10,773 nucleotides of DNA from Nitrospiraceae bacterium (GTDB lineage: Bacteria > Nitrospirota > Thermodesulfovibrionia > UBA6902), in contig CP070644.1 of assembly GCA_020354155.1 (NCBI GenBank), positions 1,429,604 to 1,440,376 on the forward strand. Direction: 5' to 3'. Position numbers and translations under genes: made by a program. Of this stretch, positions 7,527-10,773 are shown piece by piece (position 1 is the stretch's first letter; every line of letters starts with the position of its first letter). The notes under the pieces are model-generated. The model was not told the DNA's origin and made no database searches. It saw only the letters and a list, made by a program, of their open reading frames with translations.

Positions 7527-7555
7527 TTGCCAGAATTGGCCTGATGGTATATAGT
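7527..7555 (+). promoter_or_regulatory. Near-consensus sigma-70 promoter upstream of smc
   Basis: TTGCCA (7527-7532, 5 of 6 matches to consensus) is followed by a 17-nt spacer and TATAGT (7550-7555, 5 of 6 matches). Predicted transcription starts near 7562, giving smc a leader of about 126 nt. The promoter lies downstream of a terminator and upstream of a gene that needs its own promoter, which supports it. A short inverted repeat GCCA-gaat-TGGC (7529-7540) overlaps the -35 box and may be chance. Confidence 0.65.
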
Positions 7556-7571
7556 ATCTGGAACAAAAACA

Positions 7572-7615
7572 CACTATATTGGTGGTGCCCGATGAGCACA
7601 TCACAATATTTAGTG
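7572..7615 (+). promoter_or_regulatory. Long imperfect hairpin in the predicted smc 5' leader
   Basis: Four paired blocks lie on one axis. CACT (7572-7575) pairs with AGTG (7612-7615), ATATT (7576-7580) with AATAT (7605-7609), GTG (7582-7584) with CAC (7602-7604), and GTGC (7585-7588) with GCAC (7596-7599). The loop is CCGATGA. This gives 16 bp with three small bulges (G7581, A7600-T7601, T7610-T7611). It would form about 10 nt from the predicted start of the transcript. It is not followed by a proper T run, so it is not an obvious terminator. It may affect mRNA stability or serve as a protein-binding site. Confidence 0.4.
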
Positions 7616-7687
7616 ATTTTGAACGTTTACAAAATGTCTGTAAAACCCATTAAACATACAAAAACGCATTAATAATTAAGGGGAACT

Positions 7688-10600
7688 ATGCGGATAGAAA
7701 GAATCGAACTGATAGGCTTTAAATCATTCGCTGAAAAAACAGTTTTCAAATTTCATCCCGGCAGTACAGCCATTGTCGGACCAAACGGATGCGGCAAGAG
7801 CAACATTGTTGATGCCTTCAAGTGGGTCCTTGGGGAGCAGAGTGCAAAGAGTCTCAGGGGAGACAATATGGCAGACGTTATTTTTGCCGGTTCATCGACA
7901 AAGAAGACAAAGGGCATGGCCGAAGTAACCATGGTCCTCTCTGACATTATCAAAAAAGGCAGCAACGGGTCTGATAATAACGGAAGTAAGGAAACAACAA
8001 AAATATCGGTAACACGGCGCCTCTTCAGGTCCGGGGAAAGCCAGTACCTGATGAACAAAGTCCCCTGCCGTCTGAAAGACATAAAGAATACCTTTCTCGA
8101 CACAGGACTGGAACTGAAGGCCTACTCAATTCTTGAGCAGGGCAGGATGGACAATATTCTGAACTCAAAACCTCAGGACAGACGATTTCTGATAGAAGAA
8201 GTGGCAGGAGTAATGAAATATAAAGTCAGAAAACAGGAGGCCATGAACAAACTGGAGTCCTCCAAAGGCAACCTTCAGCGACTGCAGGATATTATTGCTG
8301 AAGTAAAGAGGCAGATCAATACAATTGACAGGCATGCCAGAAAAGCTGAACGGTACAAGAAGCTTCTCCAGGAAATACGGGACATTGAACTCAGGATTGC
8401 AAAGAGAGATGTCCAGAGTCTTCGCAGAGAGCTGAATGAACTGGCAATGTCAGAAGAAACACTGAAATCCAGGGAAGCCGAAGTCTCTGCTCATGTCCAC
8501 TCCACTGAGTCCATAATAGAGGAAAAGAAAAGACTCGCTGTTGAGCATGAAGGAAAACTGAATGAGATCAGAAATGGTCTGTACGCCCTTGAACGGGAAG
8601 TTACTGAAGATGAAGGGAAAATAAACCTTCTGAAACGTGATTGTGAAAACATGCGTGAGAGGCTCGAGTCATTTATTAAACTTGGAGAAGAACTTGATGA
8701 ACAAAAGGGTACTACTACTGCATCTCTTCATGAAATACGGAAAGACGAGGCCGAGATGGAGCAGGAGCTGGAAAAGGCAGGAAATATATTGAAAGAAAAG
8801 CAGGAAGGATTCGCAGAAGCAGAAGAGGAAGCAAACGGGCTTGAGAACGACCTGGAGAGTGCAAGGAAAGACCTCTTTCATAAGGCGGAAGAAATCAGCA
8901 ATACAAAGAATGAGATAAACCAGATAAAGATTGCTATCGAAAATATACATCGTAAGGCTGAGAAGAACACTCAGGATATGGACTCAGTGAGTGCAAACAT
9001 TGCCTCTGTAAAAATCTCACTTGAGCAAACAGGCAGTGAATTGGTAAAAAGCGCTGCGGCACTTGAAGAAGAGAAAAAGGCAAAGGAAGAAATCGTCCAT
9101 TCACTGAAGAATAAAAAACTCGAACTCTCTGTACAGGAAGGAACCCTGTACAAAGAGCGTGAAGAACTTGCCGCTTTGGTCTCAAAGCATGAGTCATTGA
9201 AAGAGATTGACAGCAGTCAGATGCAGTCAATTGATGAGACGGTGAAAACACTGTGCCAGGTTGCAGATATTCTGGAGACGCCTCAGGAGTATGAAACGGC
9301 AATAGAGGCCATTCTTGGGGACAAACTCGGAGCGGCTATCGTTGAAGACAGAGACGAAATCATCAGGGCGATCAGACACATAAAAGAGAAGAAATCTCAA
9401 CGAAGCGGTTTTATTACCGTTAATCCGGGGAACAGGGCGGTCTCGTCTTTCATGGAGAGGGCAAACAGTAAGGATGGCATTGTTGGTCAGGCAGCTGAAT
9501 TTATAACTATCAAGGAAGGCTTCGGCAATGTGGCTTCATCAATGCTGCAGGACGTTATTCTGGTCAAGAACCTTGATGCTGCCTTCTCTTTATGGGAGAT
9601 GCATGAACGTGAGAGTGTGGGCAGCATGCCCTGCTTTGTCACTCTTGATGGAGAGGTTCTTGAACCAAACGGGATGGTATTTGCAGGAAGTCAAAAGGGA
9701 GTGCTGAAAATAAAGAGGATGATCAAGGAGATTGAAGGTGCTATTTCATCCAAAAAGGACAGTGCGGCCCGGGCTGAAGAGAAGGTGAGAATGCTTAAAG
9801 AGGTGATTATTTCTCTTGAAAATAAGACAGTCTCCATTGACGGCACGATATCCAGCTCAGAGAAGTACTGTCATGAACTTACGGTAAAGACCTCAAATCT
9901 CCGTGAAGAGCAGGAGCGCTTGCTGAGAAAGCATGAATACATCGGTCTGGAGATAAACGACGACCACAGGGAAAAGGCCAATCTGAAAAACAGCCTGGAT
10001 ACGGTACATTCGACATGTACTGGCCTGGAGCAGGAAAAACTTCTCCTTGAAGAGAAAATTAAATCAATACAACGCAGCATTGCTGACAAGAGAAACAACA
10101 TCGAAACAATGCGCTCGGAGCTGACGGAAATCAAACTGAACCTGACGGCATCGAATGAGAAAATAGGGTCCATCAGGCGGGAAATAAACCGCTTTGAACT
10201 GTTCCTGGAAGACATTGACAGGAAGAAGGAGCAGACCCAGGTGAACTACGGTACTACCGAGAGAAATATCCGACTCAAGGAAGAGGAAATTCAGATCAAG
10301 GAAGGCGAGTTGAAGACGAAGATACTAAAAGTCGGCGAACTGCAGGAGAATGCTTCAAAAACACAGGAAATCCTTGAAGCAAAAAACGCTGAACTTGCCG
10401 TAATTGAGAAGCAGGCAAAAGAACTTGCTCATGAACTGGAAAAAGTGCGCAGTGAACTCAGTCATGTGGAAATGAAAAAAATGGAACAGTCGATGAAACT
10501 GGACTATATAAAAGAGGACATGAGAAAAGCCCATTCAGTGGAAGTCGAGCAGGCGGAAATCTCTGATTCTGTCGGGCAGGAGGAAGAGGAGAGGCTGCCA

Positions 10601-10773
10601 CAACTCAAAGAGAAGATCAGCTCTATCGGTCCGGTGAGCCTGGGGACCCTTGACGAATATGAAGAGCTGAAGACACGATATGAGTTTCTGACCAAACAGA
10701 GAGATGACCTTACGGAGGCGATTGAAGCGCTCCAGTCAACGATCAACAAAATCAACAGAACAACACAAAAGAG
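7688..10773 (+). CDS. smc: Chromosome segregation ATPase SMC (3' end beyond the window)
   Basis: The frame is open from the ATG to the window edge (1028 full codons plus 2 nt), against about 1190 for a whole SMC. The start MRIERIELIGFKSFAEKT is the usual SMC N-terminus. Walker A is GPNGCGKS (31-38), and the Q-loop glutamine is Q151 in AYSILEQG. A long coiled coil follows (about 170-510), then the hinge (about 520-670, with FVTLDGEVLEPNG), the returning coiled coil (about 675-1000), and the conserved SIGPVSLGTLDEYEEL stretch. The C-terminal signature and Walker B motifs lie outside. SMC forms a homodimer joined at the hinge and, with ScpA and ScpB, loads on DNA to organise and separate sister chromosomes. 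The hinge glycines are partly replaced (N661, A666). The ribosome binding site AAGGGG (7678-7683) is only 4 nt from the ATG, but N-terminal conservation settles the start. It has its own promoter and leader. Confidence 0.96.
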   Translation, partial: MRIERIELIGFKSFAEKTVFKFHPGSTAIVGPNGCGKSNIVDAFKWVLGEQSAKSLRGDNMADVIFAGSSTKKTKGMAEVTMVLSDIIKKGSNGSDNNGSKETTKISVTRRLFRSGESQYLMNKVPCRLKDIKNTFLDTGLELKAYSILEQGRMDNILNSKPQDRRFLIEEVAGVMKYKVRKQEAMNKLESSKGNLQRLQDIIAEVKRQINTIDRHARKAERYKKLLQEIRDIELRIAKRDVQSLRRELNELAMSEETLKSREAEVSAHVHSTESIIEEKKRLAVEHEGKLNEIRNGLYALEREVTEDEGKINLLKRDCENMRERLESFIKLGEELDEQKGTTTASLHEIRKDEAEMEQELEKAGNILKEKQEGFAEAEEEANGLENDLESARKDLFHKAEEISNTKNEINQIKIAIENIHRKAEKNTQDMDSVSANIASVKISLEQTGSELVKSAAALEEEKKAKEEIVHSLKNKKLELSVQEGTLYKEREELAALVSKHESLKEIDSSQMQSIDETVKTLCQVADILETPQEYETAIEAILGDKLGAAIVEDRDEIIRAIRHIKEKKSQRSGFITVNPGNRAVSSFMERANSKDGIVGQAAEFITIKEGFGNVASSMLQDVILVKNLDAAFSLWEMHERESVGSMPCFVTLDGEVLEPNGMVFAGSQKGVLKIKRMIKEIEGAISSKKDSAARAEEKVRMLKEVIISLENKTVSIDGTISSSEKYCHELTVKTSNLREEQERLLRKHEYIGLEINDDHREKANLKNSLDTVHSTCTGLEQEKLLLEEKIKSIQRSIADKRNNIETMRSELTEIKLNLTASNEKIGSIRREINRFELFLEDIDRKKEQTQVNYGTTERNIRLKEEEIQIKEGELKTKILKVGELQENASKTQEILEAKNAELAVIEKQAKELAHELEKVRSELSHVEMKKMEQSMKLDYIKEDMRKAHSVEVEQAEISDSVGQEEEERLPQLKEKISSIGPVSLGTLDEYEELKTRYEFLTKQRDDLTEAIEALQSTINKINRTTQK

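Larger units (their letters stand above)
7366..7687. other. Gene-free stretch between the bS22-like gene and smc
   Basis: This 322-nt stretch holds the terminator at its left end and the smc promoter and leader hairpin in its right half. The part between (about 7419-7526) is AT-rich. Its one notable feature is ATACCAT (7502-7508), which is an exact inverted match to ATGGTAT (7544-7550) at the promoter. I see no convincing coding sequence on either strand, no tRNA and no known riboswitch core. Confidence 0.7.

Noticed and set aside
7350..7604. An 84-codon minus-strand frame in the gap before smc
   Set aside because: It runs through the terminator and the smc promoter, has no ribosome binding site I can see, and its Phe/Cys/Tyr-rich product resembles no family I know.

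Overview
The window is bacterial chromosome with an ordinary, gene-dense layout. All genes read on the + strand, and I see no mobile elements, CRISPR arrays, tRNAs or rRNAs. The gene set suggests an anaerobic or anaerobe-derived Gram-negative lineage such as Nitrospirota or a deltaproteobacterial group. It includes an RseC-type membrane protein, a divergent EF-G paralogue, a very large oxygen-sensitive-type CoA-dehydratase activase homologue, a bS22/AURKAIP1-type mini ribosomal protein and SMC. This placement is an inference from gene content, not from a phylogenetic marker comparison.

Layout: (1) 3-434, an RseC/MucC family membrane protein. (2) 511-2598, an EF-G-like GTPase of the divergent FusA2 type, behind a strong ribosome binding site. 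(3) 2599-2678, an 80-nt gap with an exact TATAAT -10 box and a cluster of overlapping inverted repeats. (4) 2679-2984, an MTH1187/YkoF-type thiamine-binding-family protein. (5) 2997-7187, a 1396-residue protein with two BadF/HgdC-type ATPase modules, a cysteine-rich linker and a DUF2229/HgdB-like C-terminal half; only 12 nt separate it from gene 4, so the two are probably co-transcribed. (6) 7273-7365, a 30-codon very basic protein of the AURKAIP1/COX24 (bS22/mS38) family, followed by a rho-independent terminator at 7394-7418. (7) 7366-7687, a gene-free stretch holding the terminator, a near-consensus sigma-70 promoter and a leader with a long imperfect hairpin. (8) 7688 to the window end, the chromosome-segregation ATPase SMC, cut off before its C-terminal ATPase half.

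Functionally the genes form a mix rather than one pathway: translation (EF-G-like, bS22-like), chromosome organisation (SMC), a redox-linked membrane protein (RseC) and a thiamine-binding-family/activase pair of unknown physiological role. The activase pair is the least understood part. No clear new defence or mobile system is visible. The points most worth following are the two-headed activase, the tiny ribosomal-type gene, the EF-G paralogue with a replaced catalytic histidine, and the structured leaders of genes 4 and smc.
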